DNA of 62,836 nt, taken from Lachnospiraceae bacterium (GTDB lineage: Bacteria > Bacillota > Clostridia > Lachnospirales > Lachnospiraceae). Shown piece by piece: positions 26,460 to 34,874 of the stretch. Where the stretch lies: contig JAFSXN010000117.1 of NCBI GenBank assembly GCA_017444015.1, positions 1 through 62,836 on the forward strand, given 5' to 3'. A program made the translations under genes and the position numbers. The number at the start of each line of letters is the position of its first letter. Within the stretch, counting starts at the first letter, position 1. The notes under the pieces are model-generated. The model saw only the letters and a list, made by a program, of their open reading frames with translations, made no database searches and was not told the origin of the DNA.

Positions 26460-27959
26460 CTAAGACGCTTCCGTCGTGATACTTGCAAGCCCAATTAAAG
26501 ACTGTTCGTTTATCTCGCCTTCAAAAAGCTCTCCGCTTATGCGGCCCTCCCGCATAACTAAAACTCTGTCCGCAACGCCGATTATCTCCGGCATTTCAGA
26601 AGATATCATGATGATCGCGCCCCCGGCTTCGACAAAATCGTGCATCAGGGCGTAAAACTCCGACCGCGCGTTAACGTCGATACCCCTGGTGGGTTCATCC
26701 AATATCAGGATATTGGAATCAGCGGCAAGCCATTTTCCGAGGATCACCTTCTGCTGGTTACCACCGGATAAGGTATTTAAGATCGTATACATATCCGGAG
26801 CCTTTACCCTGAGCTTTTCCATATATTCTCTGGTGACCTTCTTTTCCCAGGCCTTGTTCACAAAACCAAACCTTTTCGCATGCGCGGGAAGAGAAGGCAG
26901 TGAAGTATTCTCAACTATGTTTTTGGCTAAGAGCAGACCCGTCCTTCGCCTGTCCTCCGTAACAAGCCCGATATTATGGCCTATGGCCCTGCTTGGATTC
27001 TCTATCCTGATCTCCCGCCCCTCCACAAAGATCCTTCCGCTGTCAGCCTTTGTGGCGCCAAAGACAGTCTCCATAACCTCTGTTCGGCCGGCCCCTACCA
27101 GACCTGAAAACCCGAGTATCTCCCCTGCGTAAGCCGTAAAGGAGATATCCTCGAACACTCCCTTCCTTGTCAGATGCTCAACCCTCAGCATCTCCTTCCC
27201 TCTGGTATGTTTATGCTTATTGTAATAATCGCCCATCTCACGGCCTACCATGCTGTTTACGATCTGCTTTTCCGTAACGTCCGCAACCATCATAGTGTCA
27301 ACCTTGCAGCCGTCTCTGAGCACCGTAACCCGTTCACATATCATCGTCAGCTCTTTCAGCCGGTGGGTAATATAAATGAGCGTAACATTCTTTTCCTTAA
27401 GTATTTTTATCTGTGTAAAGAGCGCATCTATCTCGTGCTCCGACAGAGACGATGTAGGCTCATCCATGATAACGACCTTTGCGTTCTTCGAGATCACCTT
27501 CGCAATCTCTATCATTTGCTGCTGAGCAGCGTTCAGAAGGCCCGCGACCTCGGTCGCTTTAAGATTTACCTTCATAAAATCCAGTATATCCTGAGTCTCC
27601 TTATTCATCTTCGCTTTATCTAAAAGTCCGTTCTTTTTCCTTATCTCTCTCCCCAGCCATACGTTCTCGGCTACAGTCAGATCCTTCGCAATGCTTAACT
27701 CCTGATGGATTACAGCAATACCGGCATTGATCGCCTGTCCCGGATTTGTAAAGTCAACCGGTTTTCCTTCGTATATCACCTGTCCTTCCGTCGGCGTATA
27801 TACTCCGGATATGATCTTTATCAGAGTCGATTTTCCTGCTCCGTTCTCTCCAACGAGGGTATGCACTTCACCGGGATAGAAATCTATGGATACGTCAGTC
27901 AGGGCCTTCACTCCGGGAAAAACCTTACTGATATTTTTTACCTGTAGGATCGGTTCCAT
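26460..27959 (-). CDS. Sugar ABC transporter ATPase with two nucleotide-binding domains (RbsA/AlsA type)
   Basis: This is a 499-residue tandem ATPase. The first domain has Walker A GENGAGKST, Walker B VVIMDEPTSSL and the start VKNISKVFPGVKAL. The second has a degenerate P-loop GLVGAGRTE, signature LSGGNQQK and Walker B LILDEPTRGID. A degenerate second site is normal in RbsA-type proteins. It energises monosaccharide import with the downstream permease. Confidence 0.96.
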   Translation of the reverse strand: MEPILQVKNISKVFPGVKALTDVSIDFYPGEVHTLVGENGAGKSTLIKIISGVYTPTEGQVIYEGKPVDFTNPGQAINAGIAVIHQELSIAKDLTVAENVWLGREIRKKNGLLDKAKMNKETQDILDFMKVNLKATEVAGLLNAAQQQMIEIAKVISKNAKVVIMDEPTSSLSEHEIDALFTQIKILKEKNVTLIYITHRLKELTMICERVTVLRDGCKVDTMMVADVTEKQIVNSMVGREMGDYYNKHKHTRGKEMLRVEHLTRKGVFEDISFTAYAGEILGFSGLVGAGRTEVMETVFGATKADSGRIFVEGREIRIENPSRAIGHNIGLVTEDRRRTGLLLAKNIVENTSLPSLPAHAKRFGFVNKAWEKKVTREYMEKLRVKAPDMYTILNTLSGGNQQKVILGKWLAADSNILILDEPTRGIDVNARSEFYALMHDFVEAGGAIIMISSEMPEIIGVADRVLVMREGRISGELFEGEINEQSLIGLASITTEAS

Positions 27960-27986
27960 ATTAATCCTCTCTTTCGATACTTTTTT

Positions 27987-28026
27987 AAAGCCGCCCGAAC
28001 AGGTATCTGCCCGCCCGGACGGCTTT
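27987..28026 (-). promoter_or_regulatory. Intercistronic stem-loop between binding-protein and ATPase genes
   Basis: An inverted repeat AAAGCCG.CC...GG.CGGCTTT lies between the stop of the binding protein gene and the ATPase start. It is followed by TTTAAAAAA on the minus strand, not a clean T tract. A structure here typically stabilises the upstream mRNA or partly terminates, giving excess binding protein over membrane components. Confidence 0.55.
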
Positions 28027-28054
28027 CACCAGCTACTCGATCGTATTCCCGTGA

Positions 28055-29074
28055 TCAGTCAGCGGCATTCTCTGCTGTGATGATATAAGGAGCGATGAAT
28101 ATCTTCTTATCAGTAACCGTTCCCTCGGTCATAAACTGGATCATCTCGTCAACGATCCTTGCGCCGATCTCCTTGGGATTCTGGGAAATCTCGGATACCC
28201 AGTATTTTCCTGTATCAGGGCTTAAGATAGCTTCCTTTGCTTCCGGATTGCCGTCAAATCCGATGATAAGGCAGTCAGAGCCCGCCGCCTTGATAGCAGC
28301 CAGAGCGCCGGTAGCCGCAGGATCACCAACCGTGAATACAGCCTTTACTTCGGGATTCGTCGTAAGGATGTTTGTCATGATCTTCTCAGCTTCGTTCGCG
28401 TCTCCCTTGTAATCATAACCGGTAAGAACGTTTCTGTCAGCTCCCTCAAGAACCTCAAGACAGCCGTCCTCTCTGTCCTTGCAGGAAGAAGCCGTAGGAT
28501 AACCGATGATAGCAACCGTATCGCCGTCAGCTGTCAGACGGATAAGTTCCTGTCCGCCAAGGCGTCCGCCCTCTAAGTTATCCGTTCCAACGAAGCAGTT
28601 GATTGCGTCAGACTCAGAGGTACAGTCGAAGGTGAACATCTTAACGCCGTCAGCATCCGCGTTCTCAATGGCGGGCTTAACGCCTGCAGCATCGTTACAG
28701 GCAAGCGCTATGGCATTGCAGCCGTCAGCTGTAAGAGTCTCAACCTTCTGCGTTGCGATAACGGGATCAAGGCTTGCATCCAGAACCGTGTACTGGTCGC
28801 TGGAAAGACCCTTGGCTTCGCACTCAGCTTCAATACCGTCACGGATCAGCTGATAGAAGGTATGCTCAAAGGAGCCTACTACAAAACCGAACTTCAGTGA
28901 CGAAAGATCAGCCCCGCCCGCATCCGTAGCTGCGGCTTCCTCTGCGGGAGCGGCTTCTTCAGTTTTTGCTTCGGCCGCGGGTGCAGTAGCCGTAGTAGCA
29001 GGAACGCCTGCGCAAGCCGCAAGCGAGAGAGCCGTTGCCACTGACAATCCCAGTGCTAAAATCTTTTTTACCAT
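28055..29074 (-). CDS. Sugar ABC transporter substrate-binding lipoprotein (RbsB/AlsB type)
   Basis: This is a 339-residue periplasmic-binding-protein-type-1 lipoprotein. The signal ends in LAAC, with Cys21 as the likely lipidated residue, followed by an Ala/Glu/Thr-rich linker (22-53). The domain starts at LKFGFVVGSFEHTFYQLIRDGIE and includes the hinge and ligand residues typical of ribose/galactose/allose binders. It captures the sugar at the cell surface for the RbsA/C-type importer. The start has a strong GGAGG site. A 104-bp gap separates it from the isomerase gene upstream, and no clear internal promoter is visible. Confidence 0.94.
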   Translation of the reverse strand: MVKKILALGLSVATALSLAACAGVPATTATAPAAEAKTEEAAPAEEAAATDAGGADLSSLKFGFVVGSFEHTFYQLIRDGIEAECEAKGLSSDQYTVLDASLDPVIATQKVETLTADGCNAIALACNDAAGVKPAIENADADGVKMFTFDCTSESDAINCFVGTDNLEGGRLGGQELIRLTADGDTVAIIGYPTASSCKDREDGCLEVLEGADRNVLTGYDYKGDANEAEKIMTNILTTNPEVKAVFTVGDPAATGALAAIKAAGSDCLIIGFDGNPEAKEAILSPDTGKYWVSEISQNPKEIGARIVDEMIQFMTEGTVTDKKIFIAPYIITAENAAD

Positions 29075-29178
29075 TTTTTTTCCTCCTTTTTTCTGCCCGT
29101 TACCCGGGCTGTTTTGTAGAATCTATAATTCAGCTTTCGCTAAACTATCCATCTGTGCCGATTACGAATCATTATCTG

Positions 29179-29865
29179 TTAATAAGCAGCGGGCGGATAT
29201 TCCGTACACAGAAGCCTGTAGGCGGGCTCGTCTTCTTCAATGGTTGGAAAGCGTCCCAAAGGTTCCTTGAAACGGTTATCCGTGTCGTCATCATTGCACA
29301 TCGAAACCTCTCCTATAAGCGCCGGGCCACCCTCCGGAATAATAAACTCATGGTAAAGATAAGGATAGAGAGTAAAACTCTCTCCGGGCTTTAAAACCGC
29401 CTCGGAACCGGCGGGCAACCTGTACTGCCTTCCGTCCTTCATGATAAGTACATCGGTATCTTCGAATTCCTCCGTGTCTTTATTGGCATTGTAGAACTTG
29501 AAAACAATATCGTTTCCTCCCCTGTTAATTATATCCTCCATCTTGTTCCAATGAAAGTGCATGGGAGAGATCTGACCCGAATCACACATCATAATCTTTT
29601 CCGCATAGGGCTTTTTATACTTATCCGGCATTTTTACATTGCCGTTTCGGATCGTTATGAGCGCCAGTCCCAGGGTATCAAAATGTCCCTCGCCGTAGTC
29701 AGTTACATCCCAGCCAAGCTTGTTGTCTCTGATCTCGTCATACTCATGTCCCTTAGTCCTCCACTCTTCGGGGGTAAAGCTTAAATAGGGCGGAAGCGCG
29801 AACCTATACTCCTCAAGAAGCGCCTCAAACTTTTTGATAACCGCATTGATCTCTGATCTCTTCAT
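29179..29865 (-). CDS. D-lyxose/D-mannose-type ketol-isomerase (cupin fold)
   Basis: This is a 228-residue protein. It matches the D-lyxose isomerase family: the N-terminus MKRSEINAVIKKFEALLEEYRF, then a cupin with metal ligands in PMHFHWNKMEDIINRGG (His, His and Glu near residues 103-110) and a later His in LYHEF. The family interconverts D-lyxose and D-xylulose and often D-mannose and D-fructose. The length fits the family. It lies 24 bp downstream of the DUF4432 gene. In this operon it may feed an aldose into the ketose branch. Confidence 0.85.
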   Translation of the reverse strand: MKRSEINAVIKKFEALLEEYRFALPPYLSFTPEEWRTKGHEYDEIRDNKLGWDVTDYGEGHFDTLGLALITIRNGNVKMPDKYKKPYAEKIMMCDSGQISPMHFHWNKMEDIINRGGNDIVFKFYNANKDTEEFEDTDVLIMKDGRQYRLPAGSEAVLKPGESFTLYPYLYHEFIIPEGGPALIGEVSMCNDDDTDNRFKEPLGRFPTIEEDEPAYRLLCTEYPPAAY

Positions 29866-29889
29866 AATAATCCTCCTGCGCCGGTTTCT

Positions 29890-30942
29890 CTATTTTAATT
29901 CCTGTATCCTTTTTTTTGCCTTCTCTATCTCTTCCGTGCCATCTAACACCGTAAATCTCAGGGTATTGGTTTCTTTTTCAAAAGGGCCCAGCTTGTGAAG
30001 ATTTCCGTTCTTCAAATGGTATTCGCGGTTATAGGGAGTAACGTTGGCAGGCTCTAACCCCACCACATAATCTCCGGAAACGATGGACTTCCACTCCACA
30101 AACCAGGGAAGATTCTTTTTATTAAATTCTATCAGCAGGCCTACGGAATACTTATTGTTGACCATTAAAGCCAGGGTATTCAGATCACTGTCGGCTTTCA
30201 GCCTGTGATAGAAAACGTACTCCCGGGCATTGTCTTCAGGCGGCTCCATGATATTCCATTTATCCTTATGCTGCTCTGAAAACTCCTCTCTTCCTCTCAC
30301 CTCCGTCGTCGGCAGAAAGATCTCACAGTTTTCATCAAGGAAAGGATATCCCATATTGCAATGGTACATCAGTATAAGAGGTTCCGGTCGGAAGGTCTGG
30401 TTTTCGATCTCATCGGTCACCAGAATACTGTTGGTTCCGAGCTCGCTCTCTACCCTGCGCCGTAACACCATATTCTCCCCGAAGAGCTCCGCCTCCCTGA
30501 TCTCCGCCGAAAGAACAGCCTTTATCCCGTCTTCCCGGACAATCACGTCAGCCGAACAATGCTCCGCGGGAGATGTACGCATCCTGCCGTGCATAGGATA
30601 ATCTCTGCCGTCGATATTGCAGGGTGCGCAGATATTTTCAAAGCCGCAGGTAAAGAAAAGTCCGCACATAATGCTTCGCTGCGCTTCACCTCCCGCCGTA
30701 TCCCAGGCATTCCTGCCGATAAGACCGGGCTTTGATAAAAATGTCATGTTCATTCCCTTATAGGAAAGATCAGAAACGTCCAGGCATTTATCAGCCATGG
30801 CATGGAAGGTGATGTCCCCGCATTTTACTTCGTAGGCGTTCATCCCTTCGCTCCGTCCCTCCTGATACCTCACGGGCCTGGCATAGATCAGCTGCTGCAG
30901 ATTTCCTGTGTATCTGAAAAGCTCCTGTTTTGATTTTTCCAT
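29890..30942 (-). CDS. DUF4432 family protein, aldose mutarotase-like
   Basis: This is a 350-residue protein of the galactose mutarotase-like superfamily (DUF4432). It contains the FTCGFENICAPC and DYPMHGRM segments with a conserved His, and LILMYHCNMGYPFLDE with a second His and Glu, in the arrangement used by aldose 1-epimerases. It probably interconverts sugar anomers or a related hemiacetal substrate. It lies between the SIS isomerase and lyxose-type isomerase genes with 19 and 24 bp gaps, so it is in the operon. Confidence 0.8.
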   Translation of the reverse strand: MEKSKQELFRYTGNLQQLIYARPVRYQEGRSEGMNAYEVKCGDITFHAMADKCLDVSDLSYKGMNMTFLSKPGLIGRNAWDTAGGEAQRSIMCGLFFTCGFENICAPCNIDGRDYPMHGRMRTSPAEHCSADVIVREDGIKAVLSAEIREAELFGENMVLRRRVESELGTNSILVTDEIENQTFRPEPLILMYHCNMGYPFLDENCEIFLPTTEVRGREEFSEQHKDKWNIMEPPEDNAREYVFYHRLKADSDLNTLALMVNNKYSVGLLIEFNKKNLPWFVEWKSIVSGDYVVGLEPANVTPYNREYHLKNGNLHKLGPFEKETNTLRFTVLDGTEEIEKAKKRIQELK

Positions 30943-30961
30943 AATCTGTCCCCTATCCCTG

Positions 30962-31546
30962 TTATTCCAGGTTTGCGTGATGACGCCAAAGCGCCTTCAT
31001 ATCTATTTTTCTTTCATCTATGATCATCTTTGCGATAATATCTCCCAGAAGATACAGACTCTGCTCAAACAGGGAGGTCATAGGCTGCGCGGAATCTATT
31101 TCATCATCCAGATAATTTTTGGTCCGGACCGGGAGTCTGACCATGAAATCCGCCACCTCCTTCATCGGTCCGTTGGCATCGGACCCGATATGCACTATTT
31201 TCGCACCAAGGGTTTTTGCCTTCTTCGCTATTCCCAGAGGAAAAATCGTAGCCCCGCTTCCCGAACCTACAATGAGCAGGTCCTCTGTCGTGATGGCCGG
31301 CTCAGTGATCTCTCCGACATAATGGATGGATATTCCAAGATGGGCCAGACGCTTGCAGACAGCCTGAAGGGACAGCATCACGCGCCCTACTCCCACCACA
31401 AATACCTGCTTTGCCGAAAGGATCTCCGAAACAAGTCTTTCCACCGACTCCGGATCGATGGAGCTTAAAGCCGTCTCTATCTCATCTAAAACAAGCCTTC
31501 TGGTATCGGCATAGTTCTCGCTGTAATATCCCATAGCTTCAGGCAC
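30962..31546 (-). CDS. SIS-domain phosphosugar isomerase (6-phospho-3-hexuloisomerase-like)
   Basis: This is a 194-residue single SIS-domain protein of the HxlB/PHI group: VFVVGVGRVMLSLQAVCKRLAHLG, then VGSGSGAT and the C-terminal MTSLFEQSLYLLGD. PHI interconverts 3-hexulose 6-phosphate and fructose 6-phosphate. No hexulose-phosphate synthase is adjacent, so a different aldose/ketose phosphate may be the substrate, for example allose 6-phosphate to allulose 6-phosphate. Its start overlaps the epimerase gene by 8 bp. A second Met four codons in (31534) would remove the overlap. Confidence 0.85.
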   Translation of the reverse strand: MPEAMGYYSENYADTRRLVLDEIETALSSIDPESVERLVSEILSAKQVFVVGVGRVMLSLQAVCKRLAHLGISIHYVGEITEPAITTEDLLIVGSGSGATIFPLGIAKKAKTLGAKIVHIGSDANGPMKEVADFMVRLPVRTKNYLDDEIDSAQPMTSLFEQSLYLLGDIIAKMIIDERKIDMKALWRHHANLE

Positions 31547-32252
31547 CCGCCTTTCTGTTCAGCCTGTCTTCCGTTTCCTTTAAACGTCTGAGGCTGCCTT
31601 CTATGTCATCCTTATGTATACAGGTGCTTCCGACAGCAAAGATATTCGCGAAAGCCCCTTCACCAAACTCCCTTATATTTTCCTCGGAAATTCTGCCATC
31701 AAGGACTATCTTCGTATCAAGGCACCGACTCCTTATCATTTCACTTAGCTCTCTTACCTTACGGGAAGCGTAGGGCACCTGGCCTTCTCCCGCAATCTGG
31801 GCATAGCCGGGATTAATCAGCATCAAAAGCACGCTGTCGCATTTTTCCAGTACGTACTCCAGGACATTAAGCGGAGTCGCTGGCTTTAAGGCCACTCCAG
31901 CTCGGACTCCGCGGTTATGTATGTAGTTCAGCAGTCCGTCTATATGAAGCGCTGTTTCCGCATGAAAGCATATCTGGGAAACTCCGGCATCCAGAAGCTC
32001 ATCCACAAAAAACTGAGGAGCCGTCGTCATAACATGCGCCTCAAATTCCAGCTCGGTCTTGCGTCTCAAATGCTTTACGGCATCTAAGCCCAAAGGCATG
32101 CTGGGAGAAAAGTGGCCGTCGAGAATATCAATATGCACCATCTCAAGACCGCTGTCCTCAATAAGCCTTACCGCTTTTGTCATCTCACTGAGATCAAACG
32201 TGATGAGCGAGGGTGAGATCAAAAACTGTTTTTCCCAGACCACTCTCTTCAT
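31539..32252 (-). CDS. Ribulose-phosphate 3-epimerase family protein (Rpe/AlsE-like)
   Basis: This is a 237-residue TIM-barrel. Rpe landmarks are ISPSLITFD, VHIDILDGHFSPS (catalytic Asp), EAHVMTTAP (metal His), LKPATPL and NPGYAQ. The last Asp motif reads LDGRIS rather than the usual DGGI, and the NPG loop differs from pentose enzymes (NPGFGGQ). These departures and the operon point to a hexulose substrate such as D-allulose 6-phosphate (AlsE activity), giving fructose 6-phosphate. It overlaps the PfkB kinase gene by 4 bp (ATGA). Confidence 0.86.
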   Translation of the reverse strand: MKRVVWEKQFLISPSLITFDLSEMTKAVRLIEDSGLEMVHIDILDGHFSPSMPLGLDAVKHLRRKTELEFEAHVMTTAPQFFVDELLDAGVSQICFHAETALHIDGLLNYIHNRGVRAGVALKPATPLNVLEYVLEKCDSVLLMLINPGYAQIAGEGQVPYASRKVRELSEMIRSRCLDTKIVLDGRISEENIREFGEGAFANIFAVGSTCIHKDDIEGSLRRLKETEDRLNRKAGA

Positions 32253-33208
32253 AGCTTTCCGAACTCCTTACGGAAAGCTTCTATTTCCGCCCTGTTCGGA
32301 AGCGAGGAAATGGCCCCCTTGGCGCGTACGCACAGCGATCCGCTTATATTCCCGTAATCAAGCGCATCCTTCAGATAGCCTTCGCCTATATCCTCTGCCT
32401 TTGCCGCGCCGAGTATCAGGAGTCTGGACAGAAAGCCGCCCCAGAATGCATCGCCGGCTCCTGTCGTATCAGCAATTTTATCCTTCTCCACCCCATAGCC
32501 GGGATGTCTTATACTTCCTCCGTTAAAAAAGCACTCGGCTCCGTCCGCGCCTAAGGTCTCAACGATCACGGTAAGCTGCTTGTCCTTCATAAGCTGCGGT
32601 ATGGCAGTCCTTCCGCCGATCATATCAATCTCTTCATCCGATACCTTTAACAAGTCCACATAGGGCAGGATACCCATAACCTCCCTTGCGCACCTGTCCC
32701 TGTCATCCTTCCAGGCTACGTTCCGGTAGTTGATGTCAAAGCTTACAAGCTTTCCAAGCCCGTGCGCTGTCTTAAGGGTATATATCGTCGCTTCCCTTGC
32801 GTTTCCTTCCGAAAGGGAGAAAGAGCCGCCATGTACAAGCTTCGTATCCAGAAGCAGATCCCTGCTGATCTCAGAGCTCTCAAGCATCATATCCGCTCCG
32901 GGCTTTCTGCTGAAGGTAAAGCTTCTCTCACCATTTTCATCGAGAGATACAAAGGCCATGGTCGTGATCGCTTTATCTGTCATCCGGGGACATAACGCCT
33001 CCACACCCTCCTCTTTCAGGGTATTTAACAAAAACCTCCCAAAGTCGTCAGCTCCGACCTTGCAGTAGATACCGGATTTCAGTCCGTTTCTTACAGCAGC
33101 GATAGCCACATTCGCGGGAGCTCCCCCCGCGTTCCTGATATAACTGCCTTTTTCCTGTCCGGGAAGAAAATCTATAACCATTTCCCCGATAGAAACTACA
33201 TCGTACAT
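32249..33208 (-). CDS. PfkB-family carbohydrate kinase (fructokinase-like)
   Basis: This is a 319-residue ribokinase-fold kinase. The start is the ATG at 33206-33208 (MYDVVSIGEMVIDF), chosen for a GGAG site 7 bp upstream; the open frame extends 19 codons further without support. It has the N-terminal GGAPANVA sugar-binding motif and the C-terminal anion hole and catalytic base DTTGAGDAFWGGF. Fructokinase or 1-/6-phosphofructokinase activity is likely. It is the first gene of the main sugar operon and is served by a promoter at 33256-33284. Confidence 0.9.
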   Translation of the reverse strand: MYDVVSIGEMVIDFLPGQEKGSYIRNAGGAPANVAIAAVRNGLKSGIYCKVGADDFGRFLLNTLKEEGVEALCPRMTDKAITTMAFVSLDENGERSFTFSRKPGADMMLESSEISRDLLLDTKLVHGGSFSLSEGNAREATIYTLKTAHGLGKLVSFDINYRNVAWKDDRDRCAREVMGILPYVDLLKVSDEEIDMIGGRTAIPQLMKDKQLTVIVETLGADGAECFFNGGSIRHPGYGVEKDKIADTTGAGDAFWGGFLSRLLILGAAKAEDIGEGYLKDALDYGNISGSLCVRAKGAISSLPNRAEIEAFRKEFGKL

Positions 33209-33255
33209 TTTATTTCTCCATAACGGAATGTATGGTTTCTCGTCATTCTTATACA

Positions 33256-33284
33256 ATATTACCACTGCTATACTGTAAAGTCAA
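33256..33284 (-). promoter_or_regulatory. Promoter of the main sugar catabolism operon
   Basis: The minus strand has -35 TTGACT (complement of 33279-33284), a 17-bp spacer and -10 TAATAT (complement of 33256-33261), about 50 bp before the PfkB start. No LacI-type palindrome or regulator gene is seen nearby. Confidence 0.75.
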
Positions 33285-33355
33285 AATATTATTTGCTCTT
33301 TTCACTAAAAACCTCTGATAATCTTTCTGTTTTTTGTGCAAAAGAACGAATAATC

Positions 33356-33522
33356 GTAACTGCCCAGTCAGCCGCTCGCAGACTTGCGAGTGGCGTATCA
33401 ATAAAGTAGCAGGACCAAGCAGCCGGGCGCGCAGCCCATGGTTGCGTAGCAACCAACGGGGCATTTCCAATGCGCAAGCTGCCCCGGCTGCCGTATCTGC
33501 CCAGGGTAACTGGGCAGATACG
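33356..33522 (-). mobile_element. Dispersed element F1, copy B (167 bp)
   Basis: This is an inverted copy of the element at 34623-34789, with the same length and near identical sequence, including an extra internal hairpin GGTTGC/GCAACC that copy A lacks. Flanking 7-mers AATAATC (33349-33355) and AATGATC (33523-33529) match at 6 of 7 positions. It ends 8 bp from the stop codon of the second PfkB gene and lies between the two PfkB genes. Confidence 0.85.
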
Positions 33523-33530
33523 AATGATCC

Positions 33531-34466
33531 TTAACCATCGATCATCGTTGTTATGGTTTCCGGCGAAATATCCCCCTCCATAGGTCCGAAGGCCGCCGCA
33601 TTCAACGCGCCTGCTGCTGAAGCTGTTTTAAGCGCCTGCAAAAGAGGGATATCCTGTACCAGGCTTGCAAGGAAAGCACCGTCAAAACAGTCCCCCGCTC
33701 CCGTCGGATCCGCCTGCTCTACCTTGTATACAGGACAGCTGACTGATTCTCCATCCTTTGTGAATAACGTGCTGCCTCTGGATCCGTCCTTCATGACGAC
33801 CATCTTCATCTTCGGGTAGGTAAAGCACTTTCTGACCGCAGAAGCCACATCCGTCTGCCCTGTAAAAGTCAGAAGCTCCTCCCTTCCCGGAAGAAAGATC
33901 GACGCAGAGGTAAGTACCTCCTCAAGTATCCTGTCCAGATCTCCGTTTCCCTTAAGCTCTGTCCTGATATTAGGATCGAAGGAAATATCCGCGCCCTTCT
34001 CCTCAAAAATATGCATGGTCTTTAATATCTCGTCCGCGAACTCTTTCTTTGCCATAAGTGAGCAGCCCATGATATGCATAAACTTAACATACTCAAAGTC
34101 GTCCTTTCCCGGAGCCTTCGCCTCCACCGCGGGAGTATTCCCCATATGGAAGAGGAATTTTCTCGAACCGTCCGAAAAATATGTAACAAAGGCGCAGCCT
34201 GTGGATACAGTTTTATTTACAATCACATGACTCGTATCTATCTTAAGCTCTTTCATCCTGTCCAGTATGCACTTCCCAAAATCATCGTCTCCGACCCCGC
34301 TGATCAAAGCAACTCTGCTGCCAAGCCTGGCTGCGGCGCTTGCGCAGATAGCGGGGGCCCCGCTTGGGAATGGTCCCCTGAAAAGTCCCTCCTTATACAG
34401 CTCCTCCCCCTCCTTATCCCTCATGATCTCAACAATAGCTTCACCCATTATAAGAATATCCGTCAT
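33531..34466 (-). CDS. PfkB-family carbohydrate kinase flanked by inverted F1 elements
   Basis: This is a 311-residue ribokinase-fold kinase starting at the ATG at 34464-34466 (MTDILIMGEAIVEIMRDKEG), with AAAGGAGAAGG directly upstream; the longer frame to 34547 has no such site. The GPFPSGAPAICASAAARLG substrate motif and DPTGAGDCFDGAFLA catalytic motif are intact. The profile is close to 2-keto-3-deoxygluconate or fructo-/tagatose kinases, and the substrate is undetermined. It is a separate unit, with its own upstream region and F1 copies C and B on either side, so it may have been added to the sugar locus as a cassette. Confidence 0.88.
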   Translation of the reverse strand: MTDILIMGEAIVEIMRDKEGEELYKEGLFRGPFPSGAPAICASAAARLGSRVALISGVGDDDFGKCILDRMKELKIDTSHVIVNKTVSTGCAFVTYFSDGSRKFLFHMGNTPAVEAKAPGKDDFEYVKFMHIMGCSLMAKKEFADEILKTMHIFEEKGADISFDPNIRTELKGNGDLDRILEEVLTSASIFLPGREELLTFTGQTDVASAVRKCFTYPKMKMVVMKDGSRGSTLFTKDGESVSCPVYKVEQADPTGAGDCFDGAFLASLVQDIPLLQALKTASAAGALNAAAFGPMEGDISPETITTMIDG

Positions 34467-34504
34467 ACCTTCTCCTTTCCGCGATTTATACTCAATAACG
34501 TAAA

Positions 34505-34590
34505 TAACTGCCGATACATAAAACGTATAACGAGTGAACGCGCTCATCAGGAACAGTTAAAACGGCAGTTAATTGCGTTCACGAGTATAC
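34505..34590 (-). promoter_or_regulatory. Interleaved inverted repeats upstream of the second PfkB gene
   Basis: Two inverted repeat pairs interleave: TAACTGCCG (34505-34513) with CGGCAGTTA (34563-34571), and GTATAACGAGTGAACGC (34525-34541) with GCGTTCACGAGTATAC (34575-34590, imperfect). They could be paired repressor sites or a structured 5' leader. I cannot place a confident -10/-35 pair here. Confidence 0.45.
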
Positions 34591-34622
34591 AAGTCTGTGT
34601 TGAACTATTGATACTATAATAT

Positions 34623-34789
34623 CGTATCTGCCCAGTTACCCTGGGCAGATACGGCAGCCGGGGCAGCTTACGCATTGGAAATGCCCCGTTGGTTGCTACG
34701 CAACCATGGGCTGCGCGCCCGGCTGCTTGGCCCTGCTGCTTTATTGGTACGCCACTCGCAAGTCTGCGAGCGGCTGACTGGGCAGTTAC
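34623..34789 (+). mobile_element. Dispersed element F1, copy C (167 bp)
   Basis: Its left hairpin GTATCTGCCCAG/CTGGGCAGATAC and right end CTGGGCAGTTAC form imperfect terminal inverted repeats. It is flanked on both sides by an identical 7-mer ATAATAT (34616-34622 and 34790-34796), the clearest target duplication of the F1 family. It lies opposite in orientation to copy B, enclosing the second PfkB gene. Confidence 0.88.
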
Positions 34790-34828
34790 ATAATATCACT
34801 GATCATAGCCGGGATAAAGCAGGAATCG

Positions 34829-34857
34829 AAAAACCCCGGGTGCTTCTTCACCCGGGG
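34829..34857 (-). terminator. Rho-independent terminator of the rplJ-rplL-rpoB-rpoC transcript
   Basis: On the minus strand the stem CCCCGGGTG/CACCCGGGG (34834-34857) with a 6-nt loop is followed by five Ts. It lies after rpoC and the 57-codon ORF, and marks the end of the rpo operon. Confidence 0.9.
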
Positions 34858-34874
34858 TCCATCACTATGATCCA

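Noticed and set aside
31539-32252. Epimerase as hexulose-6-phosphate synthase (ribulose monophosphate pathway with the SIS protein)
   Set aside because: The motifs (ISPSL, HIDILDGHFSP, NPG) are those of the Rpe family. HxlA proteins lack them, so a formaldehyde pathway is not supported.
23503-33208. Sulfoquinovose (sulfo-EMP) catabolism
   Set aside because: A kinase, an isomerase and an aldolase occur there too, but no sulfoquinovosidase or sulfonate exporter is present and the aldolase is the zinc class II type.
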